Shown here piece by piece: positions 23,050 to 28,236 of a stretch of 28,236 nt of DNA. Source of the DNA: a virus. How positions within the stretch are numbered: the first letter of the stretch is position 1; each line of letters opens with the position of its first letter. The position numbers and the translations under genes were made by a program. The stretch is taken from positions 1 through 28,236 of the IMG/VR virus record IMGVR_UViG_3300035698_011058; one strand, given 5' to 3'. The notes beneath the pieces were generated by a model. The model was given only the letters and a program-made list of their open reading frames with translations. It had not been told where the DNA came from and searched no databases.

Positions 23050-23535
23050 ATGATCAAATGTAGTCACGACGAGCTAGTTAAGATAGGCGAACTCAAGCCA
23101 CACCCCGACAATCCGAACTCCCACGACAGCAAGCAGATCAAGTTGCTTGCAAAGATCATGAAGCACCAAGGTTGGCGAAATCCCATTACTGTGTCCAATC
23201 AATCGGGTTTTATAGTAACTGGCCACGGCAGACTGCTTGCTGCAAAGAAAAATAAAGACAAGGTGGTGCCTGTGGACTACCAGGACTTCGACAACGACGG
23301 TGACGAATACGCCCACATGATTGCAGACAATAAGTTGGCAGAGCTGGCAGAATTGGATTTAGGCATGGTAGGGCTCGGCATACTGGACCTAGGGCCAGAC
23401 TTTGACCTTGAATTACTTGGGATCCCTGGTTTTGAAGCTGATGTTGACGGTTTCTCCGAGGACCCGAAAGAAAAAGAACTTGATGAGGGCATCCATACCG
23501 ATAGCGAATGTCCTTCCTGTGGTTACAAGTGGTAG
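23050..23535 (+). CDS. ParB-like nuclease-domain protein with a C-terminal zinc-knuckle-like end
   Basis: A 161-residue protein with GGAGG before the ATG. Residues of about 10-100 are a ParB/sulfiredoxin-type domain: IGELKPHPDNPNSH, GWRNPITVS, VTGHGRLLAAKK, VPVDYQDF and MIADNKLAELAELD follow the family order. Then a short linker FDLELLGIPGF and an acidic region end in CPSCGYKW. In phages this domain is commonly fused to or located next to DNA methyltransferases, often of the amino-methylating kind. Here it overlaps the methyltransferase start. It may bind DNA and guide modification, or be the surviving front half of a fused enzyme. Confidence 0.85.
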   Translation: MIKCSHDELVKIGELKPHPDNPNSHDSKQIKLLAKIMKHQGWRNPITVSNQSGFIVTGHGRLLAAKKNKDKVVPVDYQDFDNDGDEYAHMIADNKLAELAELDLGMVGLGILDLGPDFDLELLGIPGFEADVDGFSEDPKEKELDEGIHTDSECPSCGYKW

Positions 23536-24428
23536 CTCCAACAGTAATAAGTACATTTTGTGGCACCGGTGGGAGCTCTCTTGGTTATAAATGGGCCGGA
23601 TTCAAAGAGCTCCTAGCGGTAGATTTTGAATCTCATGCTGTTGAGTGTTTTAGAATGAATTTCCCAGAAGTTCCTGTCTGGCATAAATCAGTTACAGACA
23701 TCACAGGGCAGCAGATAATGGACTTTTGCGGTATCAAGCCTGGAGAGTTAGATGTATTCGACGGTTCGCCACCATGTCAGGGATTTTCTACCGCTGGCAA
23801 GAGAATAGTCAGCGATTCAAGAAATGACTTGTTTCAACACTACGTTAGACTGACCCATGAGCTACAGCCTAAAGTTTTTGTTATGGAGAATGTCACAGGG
23901 ATGGCCAAGGGCAAAATGAGAGGTAAATTTATTGAGATAATGCAGACACTGAAAGGGTTGAATTATCGAGTCAAATGTAAACAGATGAATAGTAAATATT
24001 ATAATGTGCCCCAGAGTAGGGAACGGTTGATATTCATAGGAGTTAGAAAAGATTTAGAGAGAGGCCCGGTTTATCCGATAGCTAGTAAAAAACTGATACC
24101 AATAAGAGATATCATACCAGACATTGATGGACACCACCGAGGTCAATTTGACAAAAAGATCAAAGGGGTTGGGTCGGTTGCCTATACCCTAACAAAGACA
24201 CCATCGATGAAATTCATTCGTAAAGGTGAAGAATGTACTCCAACAAAAGTTGAACTATTGAGGTTGTGTAGTTTTCCGGAAGAATGGAAAATGAAGGGTA
24301 CTGGTTCAGGAACTACCGCACTCGCTTGCAAGAAGAACGGTTTTAGGCATATTGGCATCGAACAGACCGAAGAACATTACGATATAGCAACAAAAAGGAT
24401 AGAGCATGATCAGACGAATCGGGTATGA
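23508..24428 (+). CDS. cytosine-C5 DNA methyltransferase with an amino-methyltransferase-like C-terminus
   Basis: A 306-residue enzyme. C5 motifs are in order: motif I STFCGTGGSSLG (15-26), motif IV DGSPPCQGFST (85-95, catalytic Cys90), motif VI ENVTG (127-131), motif VIII QSRERLIFIG (169-178), and a short target-recognition region ending at CTPTKVELLRLCSFPEEW (243-260). The expected GN.VP motif X is absent. Instead residues 264-298 read GTGSGTTALACKKNGFRHIG then IEQTEEHYDIATKRI, which is the C-terminal motif I of beta-type N4/N6 amino-methyltransferases. The start is either this ATG or the GTG at 23529; neither has a good ribosome site. It overlaps both neighbours. Activity is uncertain without motif X. 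Confidence 0.85.
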   Translation: MSFLWLQVVAPTVISTFCGTGGSSLGYKWAGFKELLAVDFESHAVECFRMNFPEVPVWHKSVTDITGQQIMDFCGIKPGELDVFDGSPPCQGFSTAGKRIVSDSRNDLFQHYVRLTHELQPKVFVMENVTGMAKGKMRGKFIEIMQTLKGLNYRVKCKQMNSKYYNVPQSRERLIFIGVRKDLERGPVYPIASKKLIPIRDIIPDIDGHHRGQFDKKIKGVGSVAYTLTKTPSMKFIRKGEECTPTKVELLRLCSFPEEWKMKGTGSGTTALACKKNGFRHIGIEQTEEHYDIATKRIEHDQTNRV

Positions 24429-24804
24429 GTTTTCAAACGGAGAGAAGCGGCACTACCTTGAAGGTTCAGCGGAGGAGCAATCTGCTGAGTACTGTAAGAA
24501 AGAGAATACTCGCGTAGTTCGCGTGTTTGACGGTGGTCTACCATGCTTTGCTCAAGTAGGGCAAAAAAGGGGAGACAATAACATAGAAGGCTGGAACCCC
24601 GCACTGGGTGAGTATGTCACGAGTAAGACGCACTACAAAAGGCTCTGTAAAGAAAAGGGACTAACGCCTGTAGGTAATGAGAAGCTTAAGACTAAAGACT
24701 TAACTAAGGAGGATAAATATTTTACAGATAGTGCCATCAAAGAGATTAAAAATATGGGTGCTGATGTATCCGATAGCGAGATTGATTCACTTAAAGAAAT
24801 TTAA
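24406..24804 (+). CDS. conserved phage protein downstream of the methyltransferase
   Basis: A 132-residue protein that starts 23 nt inside the methyltransferase end. The centre, GWNPALGEYVTSKTHYKRLC followed by KEKGLTPVGNE, is a pattern I recall from many small phage proteins of unknown function ('g.yv.sk.h.k...k..G...vg.e'), often in DNA-metabolism regions. The N-terminal part (RIGYEFSNGEKRHYLEGSAE) is soluble, with two cysteines (YCKKE and PCFAQ). The C-terminus is an acidic helix. No function assigned. Confidence 0.7.
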   Translation: MIRRIGYEFSNGEKRHYLEGSAEEQSAEYCKKENTRVVRVFDGGLPCFAQVGQKRGDNNIEGWNPALGEYVTSKTHYKRLCKEKGLTPVGNEKLKTKDLTKEDKYFTDSAIKEIKNMGADVSDSEIDSLKEI

Positions 24805-24828
24805 TATCTCCTACCGCATTGACTACTT

Positions 24829-25062
24829 TCACGAAAATCTCCTTTCACTATGGACCATTTTGTCCAATACCGTGTCTTTATTGTACCCATCAAAATAGTC
24901 TATTTTACATACCTCTGGACTAGACCCGACGCATATACCGCCTTCTGGCAAGTGGCCCACTGTTTCCGTTGCCAATATGGAAAGTTTGCCGTTGACAATA
25001 CGTAACGGGATATAGACCGCTCCCACTTCACCATAACTTCTAATTATGAAATATTTGCCCAT
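24829..25062 (-). CDS. 77-residue hypothetical protein
   Basis: The last gene of the minus-strand early-type operon. Beta-rich (KYFIIRSYGEVGAVYIPLRI; KLSILATETVGHLPEGGICV), two cysteines, charged C-terminus. Its ATG directly follows the stop of the 116-residue gene. Not recognised. Confidence 0.55.
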   Translation of the reverse strand: MGKYFIIRSYGEVGAVYIPLRIVNGKLSILATETVGHLPEGGICVGSSPEVCKIDYFDGYNKDTVLDKMVHSERRFS

Positions 25063-25413
25063 TTATTCTTCCCCGAAAGTTAGCTCTTCTTGCCCTGCCA
25101 TTAACCTATTCTTGTCCTTGTTCGGTACATATGCCTTATTTAACTTACGTTTAATTACATCAATTGATCCGCCCTCTTCAATATCTATTTCGAACTCCGC
25201 ATCAGATGCAGCGAAAGACTTTATAGCAATATCTTTCTCGTTTACCCACCAGGGGAAAAAGGCTATCTTGTAATTTTCAAACAACCCCTCAAATATCTTT
25301 TTAAGCTTGCCTATTTTCTCACTACACAACTTTTTGTCTTTTAGAAAAACCATCAACCTTTTTGAACCACCAAGATTATACGCTTTTATTGCCATTTCTT
25401 TTTTGTCAAACAT
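25063..25413 (-). CDS. 116-residue hypothetical protein
   Basis: An alpha/beta protein rich in Lys and Glu, with KKIFEGLFENYKIAFFPWWV in the centre and an acidic beta segment (DAEFEIDIEEGGSID). Its start overlaps the stop of the 42-residue membrane peptide (TAATG). No motif recognised; tight coupling supports expression. Confidence 0.6.
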   Translation of the reverse strand: MFDKKEMAIKAYNLGGSKRLMVFLKDKKLCSEKIGKLKKIFEGLFENYKIAFFPWWVNEKDIAIKSFAASDAEFEIDIEEGGSIDVIKRKLNKAYVPNKDKNRLMAGQEELTFGEE

Positions 25414-25541
25414 TATTTCCCCTTTTCTGATCTTACTTTATAACTACAAGTTAAAACTATAATTATTGTACAAAAGATAGATGCAATAGTATTTATAAAC
25501 ACCATTAAAAACAGTTTATTCAACGCTTCCATCCCAATCAT
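25413..25541 (-). CDS. 42-residue membrane peptide
   Basis: A short gene coding MIGMEALNKLFLMVFINTIA and then SIFCTIIIVLTCSYKVRSEK. One hydrophobic span and a basic end. The first ATG overlaps the upstream stop (ATGA); the second, three codons later, has AAGGA 9 nt upstream. The stop overlaps the next start (TAATG). Role unknown. Confidence 0.55.
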   Translation of the reverse strand: MIGMEALNKLFLMVFINTIASIFCTIIIVLTCSYKVRSEKGK

Positions 25542-25723
25542 TCCTTGCTCCCTATTCCCTTTTGCAAAGGTCTGAGCGTATCAATTTTCCTATATTTTGG
25601 CATTGGTAACTTTTTATTGACTAACTGCTGTGCCATTCCTTTTGTCTTCCCATTGTCTATTAACCAGTTAAGCAAGCATTCTCTGGCCTTTAAAATATCA
25701 CTCACCTCTTTATCTAATTTCAT
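25538..25723 (-). CDS. 61-residue hypothetical protein downstream of the resolvase
   Basis: A small basic helical protein (LNWLIDNGKTKGMAQQLVNK). It overlaps the RusA stop by 1 nt and the next start by 4 nt. Not recognised; possibly a partner of the upstream resolvase by position only. Confidence 0.55.
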   Translation of the reverse strand: MKLDKEVSDILKARECLLNWLIDNGKTKGMAQQLVNKKLPMPKYRKIDTLRPLQKGIGSKE

Positions 25724-26214
25724 TAAACACTCTCCTCGCTTTGCATGTTTATCAACATTCTATAACCTAATGTCGATCGTAAATCCATTTCTTCGTAGGG
25801 TTTAATCCCAATATAGACACGTTCTTGATTCTCATCGCTAGTTATCATTTTTAATTCAGTACCGTATTCTATATATTTGTCATCAATTCCCAAAAGATCA
25901 CATATGCAATCATCCACACATTTTATTCTGTTGGACACATCCAATTTCTTTGACCTGCCATCTTTGCGGCAAATTTTTTTTTTGTGGAATAGGAATATTC
26001 TTTCAAAAGATAGGGTATTGCCAGCATCTACCCAAACCTTTGCCATTTCGGAAAACCCCTTAAGAAGTTGAAAGTTGACTAGCTGATAGCCATTTACAAG
26101 ATCAATATACTCTTTGTACTTGTCAGTCTTGACCATTTTTGAGTGCTCTCCTGTTCTAACTGATCGGTATGCTCTATTTACTGAAATGGGCATGGGAAAA
26201 TCTTTTATGATCAT
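25723..26214 (-). CDS. rusA: RusA-family Holliday-junction resolvase
   Basis: A 163-residue protein. The start DFPMPISVNRAYRS matches the RusA opening (P.sVN..yr), and GRSKKLDVSNRIKCVDDCIC then LLGIDDKYIEYG matches the catalytic region: D of LDVSN, K of RIK, and DD of GIDD correspond to the metal-binding and basic residues; the second Asp of the classic D-x-D-N is Ser, as seen in many phage forms. The enzyme cuts branched DNA from replication or recombination before packaging. It overlaps its neighbours by 4 nt and 1 nt. A 28-nt piece of this gene (25865-25892) is duplicated at 27047-27074. Confidence 0.85.
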   Translation of the reverse strand: MIIKDFPMPISVNRAYRSVRTGEHSKMVKTDKYKEYIDLVNGYQLVNFQLLKGFSEMAKVWVDAGNTLSFERIFLFHKKKICRKDGRSKKLDVSNRIKCVDDCICDLLGIDDKYIEYGTELKMITSDENQERVYIGIKPYEEMDLRSTLGYRMLINMQSEESV

Positions 26215-26552
26215 TTGTCGTTCCTTGAACTAAATAAATAATACTGCCTAATCCTGGTTATAACTTCTATCTGTTCTTTTTTATCCAGATGTTTAAATCT
26301 CGGCTCATTTATCTTGTTGACAACCATCTGCTCACAAAGGTGTTTAACTGTACCCTCTTGAGACGCCATAATATCAAAACCTTTGTATTGATGTGCAGGA
26401 AAGTTTTGTAGTTTCTCTTTTGAACCCTCTACGCCGTTCATACTATATTCCATAAATATATGGTTGTATGAAAATGTTACACTGTAAAGGTTTTTACTCT
26501 GTAATCCGACAAAAGAGTGGATGAGAAAATCCGGCCTTGTCCCATGCTTCAA
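26211..26552 (-). CDS. 113-residue hypothetical protein (start uncertain)
   Basis: The frame opens with TTG at 26552, 59 nt inside the upstream gene. The first ATG is 33 codons later (MEYSMNGVEG) and has no good ribosome site either. The second half is helical (DKKEQIEVITRIRQYYLFSS) and follows a stretch QYKGFDIMASQEGTVKHLCE. The end overlaps the resolvase start by 4 nt. Family not recognised. Confidence 0.5.
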   Translation of the reverse strand: MKHGTRPDFLIHSFVGLQSKNLYSVTFSYNHIFMEYSMNGVEGSKEKLQNFPAHQYKGFDIMASQEGTVKHLCEQMVVNKINEPRFKHLDKKEQIEVITRIRQYYLFSSRNDK

Positions 26553-26691
26553 TGACCGGAATGGTTATCTCTTTATTTGCTACATAAACTTTAGAAAATT
26601 TTAAAACACAATCGTCTGGCTTATGACTTAGTATTTTATAGAATCCATTTTCAGCGACTACAAGGTAATACCTTTCCACTGGATGAATCAT
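26494..26691 (-). CDS. 65-residue hypothetical protein behind a poly-G tract
   Basis: A small alpha/beta protein (VERYYLVVAENGFYKILSHK; FSKVYVANKEITIPVIEAWD). A run of nine G on the mRNA sense strand ends 4 nt before the ATG and is the only possible Shine-Dalgarno-like sequence. It is the first gene of the resolvase operon as far as can be seen. Not recognised. Confidence 0.5.
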   Translation of the reverse strand: MIHPVERYYLVVAENGFYKILSHKPDDCVLKFSKVYVANKEITIPVIEAWDKAGFSHPLFCRITE

Positions 26692-26695
26692 TCTA

Positions 26696-26704
26696 CCCCC
26701 CCCC
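26696..26704 (-). repeat. nine-base poly-G tract at a ribosome-binding position
   Basis: Nine consecutive C on the plus strand, read as G in the mRNA, 4 nt before the ATG of the 65-residue gene and touching the stop of the small upstream frame. Homopolymer G tracts of this length slip readily. Confidence 0.8.
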
Positions 26705-26856
26705 TATTCGTCTTGGTAAAATTTGAATAATATATTGTCTTTTTCTAAAACGTCCATACGCTGTTGTAACAATACCATACTTTTACCTTGAGTTTTAATA
26801 ATAATTCCATTATGAATACCTAAAACTACTGAATGGTTAACAAAATTCAAAAACAT
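26704..26856 (-). CDS. possible 50-residue (or 24-residue) small protein
   Basis: An open frame (MFLNFVNHSVVLGIHNGIII, then KTQGKSMVLLQQRMDVLEKD). The first ATG lacks a ribosome site; the internal ATG at 26778 has AAGG 7 nt upstream and would give a 24-residue helix. It overlaps the end of the 32-residue membrane peptide. Low certainty. The interval from 26692 to 27064 otherwise holds only small frames. Confidence 0.3.
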   Translation of the reverse strand: MFLNFVNHSVVLGIHNGIIIKTQGKSMVLLQQRMDVLEKDNILFKFYQDE

Positions 26857-26935
26857 TGAAAAACTTAAAGAAAGTTACGAAGAAGAGTATTAATATCGTT
26901 GCTATTATTACTAGTGTTAAAAATTTATAAATCAT
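26837..26935 (-). CDS. 32-residue membrane peptide
   Basis: Encodes MIYKFLTLVIIATILILFFV then TFFKFFNVFEFC, almost entirely one hydrophobic span. GAGGGGG lies 8 nt before the ATG. Small membrane peptides of this type are common in phage early regions; function unknown. Confidence 0.45.
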   Translation of the reverse strand: MIYKFLTLVIIATILILFFVTFFKFFNVFEFC

Positions 26936-26978
26936 TTTACATCCCCCTCGTTCTATGTTTCATTTCCTGTATTTCACT

Positions 26979-27007
26979 CATCACTTCCCCTTATACTTTT
27001 CAATAAC
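26979..27007 (-). repeat. intercistronic repeat, copy 3 (EKYKGK end plus ribosome site)
   Basis: Read on the minus strand, GTTATTGAAAAGTATAAGG then GGAAGTGATG. It encodes the end (VIEKYKGK) of a 21-residue frame at 26981-27046 and places a ribosome site before the next ATG. It differs from copy 1 at 3 of 29 positions. Confidence 0.7.
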
Positions 27008-27046
27008 TGCCATGGTTGGTTTGAACTTTTTATCGTAGCTAGTCAT

Positions 27047-27074
27047 TATTCTATATATTTGTCATCAATTCCCA
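27047..27074 (-). repeat. 28-nt exact copy of an internal part of the RusA gene
   Basis: Identical to 25865-25892, where it codes GIDDKYIEY of the resolvase catalytic region. Here it covers the last codons and stop of the 41-residue membrane peptide and the following spacer, out of any resolvase frame. Confidence 0.8.
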
Positions 27075-27190
27075 CACATTTTCATTATAAACTCTTTGCC
27101 TTCGATTATATCGCCCATAAGCATGGCAATAATTAAAACTATTAAGAGTACCCCAACAATGAATCCTAAAACAAAATTACCATCTCCCAT
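27065..27190 (-). CDS. 41-residue membrane peptide
   Basis: Encodes MGDGNFVLGFIVGVLLIVLI then IAMLMGDIIEGKEFIMKMCG. One strong transmembrane span and an acidic-to-basic tail. AAGGAGGAG lies just before the ATG, which overlaps the upstream stop (TGATG). Its 3' end lies within the 28-nt RusA-derived repeat, so its original C-terminus may have been replaced. Function unknown. Confidence 0.55.
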   Translation of the reverse strand: MGDGNFVLGFIVGVLLIVLIIAMLMGDIIEGKEFIMKMCGN

Positions 27191-27212
27191 CACTCCTCCT
27201 TGTACTTTTCAA
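27188..27212 (-). repeat. intercistronic repeat, copy 2
   Basis: 25 nt identical to part of copy 1; it codes EKYKEE and stop, and carries AAGGAGGAG for the 41-residue gene. Confidence 0.75.
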
Positions 27213-27546
27213 GAGTCTTCGCCAAAGCTGCCAGGTCTTCCCAATAAGCGAACCGTGGTTTGTCCGGCATACTATAATTAACAGCAATAAAGTTACACAA
27301 AGTCTCCGCAGTAGACTCGACCTCTTTTTTTAACTCCCTGATCTCGGAGTTTTTGGCTTTGATTGTTTCGTCTTTTTTGGCAATATCCTCGGCGTGGAAT
27401 TGCTTTGCAAACTCGACAGCAATGCAATCATAAACAACCCTTTCGTCTCCCGTGGTGACAAACATCTCCTTGTCATCTTGCAAAGAGAGCCACCATCGTA
27501 GGTTCTTGTTGGTCTGCCATTCTTTTGGATAGTCTTTAGTTTCCAT
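27190..27546 (-). CDS. 118-residue coiled-coil protein
   Basis: An N-terminal domain with Trp residues (EWQTNKNLRWWLSLQDDKEM), then a coiled coil (KKDETIKAKNSEIRELKKEV), then a helix ending TLEKYKEE. The last codons form copy 2 of the intercistronic repeat and include the ribosome site of the next gene. It starts inside the stop of the 25-residue frame (TAATG) with GGAGG upstream. Not recognised. Confidence 0.6.
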   Translation of the reverse strand: METKDYPKEWQTNKNLRWWLSLQDDKEMFVTTGDERVVYDCIAVEFAKQFHAEDIAKKDETIKAKNSEIRELKKEVESTAETLCNFIAVNYSMPDKPRFAYWEDLAALAKTLEKYKEE

Positions 27547-27623
27547 TATTTCACCTCCAAGGCTTTAAGCGCCGCGATCAGCTCATAAATTTCTTTGTCT
27601 GACATTTCATCGTAATTAATCAT
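27546..27623 (-). CDS. 25-residue peptide frame
   Basis: Encodes MINYDEMSDKEIYELIAALK then ALEVK, one acidic helix. AAGGAGGAG of repeat copy 1 precedes its ATG, and its stop overlaps the next start (TAATG) with GGAGG embedded near its end. The frame could be a coupling leader for the 118-residue gene. Confidence 0.4.
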   Translation of the reverse strand: MINYDEMSDKEIYELIAALKALEVK

Positions 27624-27649
27624 CACTCCTCCTTGTACTTTTCAATAAC
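27621..27649 (-). repeat. intercistronic repeat, copy 1 (gene-end remnant)
   Basis: On the minus strand it codes VIEKYKEE and stop, then TGATG. Upstream of it the frame is closed by a TAA within about 15 codons, so it looks like the detached tail of a lost gene whose ribosome-site function was kept. Confidence 0.7.
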
Positions 27650-27676
27650 CGGACTCACACAGGCTATTCTTTAATA

Positions 27677-27898
27677 TCAGTCAGAGCCAGGGCCAGAGCC
27701 ATCGCCAGAGCCATCGCCAGAGCCATATCTAGAGCTAGAGCCAGAGCCATAGCCATATCCATGGCCAGAGCCTGAGCCATAGCCAGAGCCATCGCCATAT
27801 CCATGGCTAGAGCCAGAGCCATAGCCAGAGCCTGAGCCATATCCATGGCCAGAGCCAAGGCCAGAAAAGTCATCCGGTTGGATTATTACTTCTTCCAT
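27677..27898 (-). CDS. Gly/Ser/Tyr hexanucleotide-repeat protein, copy 1
   Basis: A 73-residue protein: a unique head MEEVIIQPDDFSGLG, then GS/GY/GH dipeptide repeats encoded by 6-bp units of GGC TCT / GGC TAT type, ending GDGSGPGSD. The first 35 residues are identical to the next copy upstream, and the DNA around the start is also shared, so this is a recent tandem duplication. The ribosome site (GAG 7 nt before ATG) is weak. The dipeptide repeat suggests a disordered, possibly sticky or phase-separating protein. Related Gly-Tyr-Gly-Asp repeat proteins occur in other phages without known function. Confidence 0.65.
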   Translation of the reverse strand: MEEVIIQPDDFSGLGSGHGYGSGSGYGSGSSHGYGDGSGYGSGSGHGYGYGSGSSSRYGSGDGSGDGSGPGSD

Positions 27899-27950
27899 AC
27901 TTCACTCGTTAAATTCATAATTCTCTCCATTTTTAAAAGTTAGTAGTTGT

Positions 27951-28229
27951 TTATTCGCCAGCTCCATCGCCATAGCCATAGCCATAGCCATCGCCATCTC
28001 CAAATCCAAATCCAGATCCAAATCCATCTCCATATCCATATCCAGATCCAAATCCATATCCAAATCCATATCCAGATGCAGATGCAGCTCCATGGCCAGA
28101 GCCTGAGCCATAGCCAGAGCCTGAGCCATATCCATGGCTAGAGCCAGAGCCATAGCCAGAGCCTGAGCCATATCCATGGCCAGAGCCAAGGCCAGAAAAG
28201 TCATCCGGTTGGATTATTACTTCTTCCAT
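27951..28229 (-). CDS. Gly/Ser/Tyr/Phe hexanucleotide-repeat protein, copy 2
   Basis: A 92-residue protein with the same head MEEVIIQPDDFSGLG and the same first 35 residues as copy 1, then a divergent tail in which GF and GD replace many GS units (GYGFGYGFGSGYGYGDGFGS). The period-2 peptide is encoded by a period-6 DNA repeat, so the other frames stay open too and give Ala/Leu/Met or similar products that are not likely real. The gene begins 7 bp before the window edge; more copies may lie beyond. Confidence 0.65.
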   Translation of the reverse strand: MEEVIIQPDDFSGLGSGHGYGSGSGYGSGSSHGYGSGSGYGSGSGHGAASASGYGFGYGFGSGYGYGDGFGSGFGFGDGDGYGYGYGDGAGE

Positions 28230-28236
28230 ACTTCAC

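Larger units (their letters stand above)
27677..28229 (-). repeat. tandem duplication containing hexanucleotide repeats
   Basis: Two repeat genes with the same start segment (the last ~100 bp of each are near-identical, from the GSGLG head through ATG and ACTTCAC beyond). The inner parts are GGY-TMT/GGY-YMT type 6-bp units with copy-specific variation. Confidence 0.85.

Noticed and set aside
25539-25805. 86-residue plus-strand frame across the resolvase end
   Set aside because: It is antisense to coupled minus-strand genes and has no ribosome site.
27677-28229. Open frames rich in Ala/Leu/Met (MALALAMDMA type) and His/Gln/Ile in the right-hand repeats
   Set aside because: A hexanucleotide repeat without stops leaves several frames open. 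Only the frame with the shared MEEVIIQPDDFSG head has a conserved non-repetitive start, so the others are treated as shadows.

Overview
This window is a contiguous piece of a tailed-phage genome, with short-tailed (podovirus) morphogenesis genes of the P22 / non-contractile 'portal, scaffold, coat, adaptor, nozzle, ejection proteins' type. It is dense, about 40% GC by eye, has strong Shine-Dalgarno sites and chains of ATGA / TAATG stop-start overlaps, and shows no rRNA, tRNA or CRISPR that I could recognise. The host is not stated by the sequence. A Gram-negative host fits best (Sec signal peptides, an O-antigen polymerase/ligase-like enzyme, a putative lipoprotein in the lysis region). No integrase is in the window, so lifestyle is open.

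Layout. (1) 1-819, plus strand: the end of a gene with 14 tetrapeptide 'xSVx' repeats, then a small zinc-ribbon protein. (2) 822-2928, minus strand: large and small terminase, read from a leader that starts with a 5' stem-loop. (3) 3141-8749: a small plus-strand membrane gene, a TM/coiled-coil protein, a large tail fibre, two small virion-type proteins with their own promoter, and a lysis-like block of small membrane proteins plus a peptidase M15-like protein. (4) 8746-20138, minus strand: the morphogenesis run, in transcription order scaffold, major capsid protein, exported decoration-like protein, O-antigen polymerase/ligase-like membrane protein, small virion protein, head-tail adaptor, tail nozzle, exported tail protein and three ejection proteins. 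(5) 20257-21011: a plus-strand island of small DNA-binding and zinc-ribbon genes wedged between scaffold and portal. (6) 21008-22963: portal, minus strand. (7) 23050-24804, plus strand: a ParB-like protein, a cytosine-C5 methyltransferase with an amino-methyltransferase tail, and a conserved phage protein. (8) 24829-28236, minus strand: small early-type genes including a RusA resolvase, a patchwork of short duplicated segments, and two tandem Gly/Ser/Tyr repeat genes.

The most unusual features are: four proteins in or next to the structural cluster that begin with Sec signal peptides, three of them with even cysteine counts; a polysaccharide polymerase/ligase-like gene inside the head-tail operon; a methyltransferase that looks like a C5 enzyme whose C-terminal motif X was replaced by motif I of an amino-methyltransferase, next to a ParB gene; a 22-bp element, predicted to be a hairpin at the extreme 5' end of mRNA, shared by the terminase and scaffold transcripts; an Ig-like module shared by adaptor and nozzle; and duplicated fragments in the early region, including a 28-nt exact copy of part of the RusA gene.

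Functional reading: scaffold, coat and portal build the procapsid; the terminases fill it; adaptor and nozzle close it; ejection proteins enter with the DNA; the fibre binds the host surface. The polymerase/ligase-like protein could change that surface, and the methyltransferase would mark phage DNA. All functions are inferred from sequence motifs read by eye.
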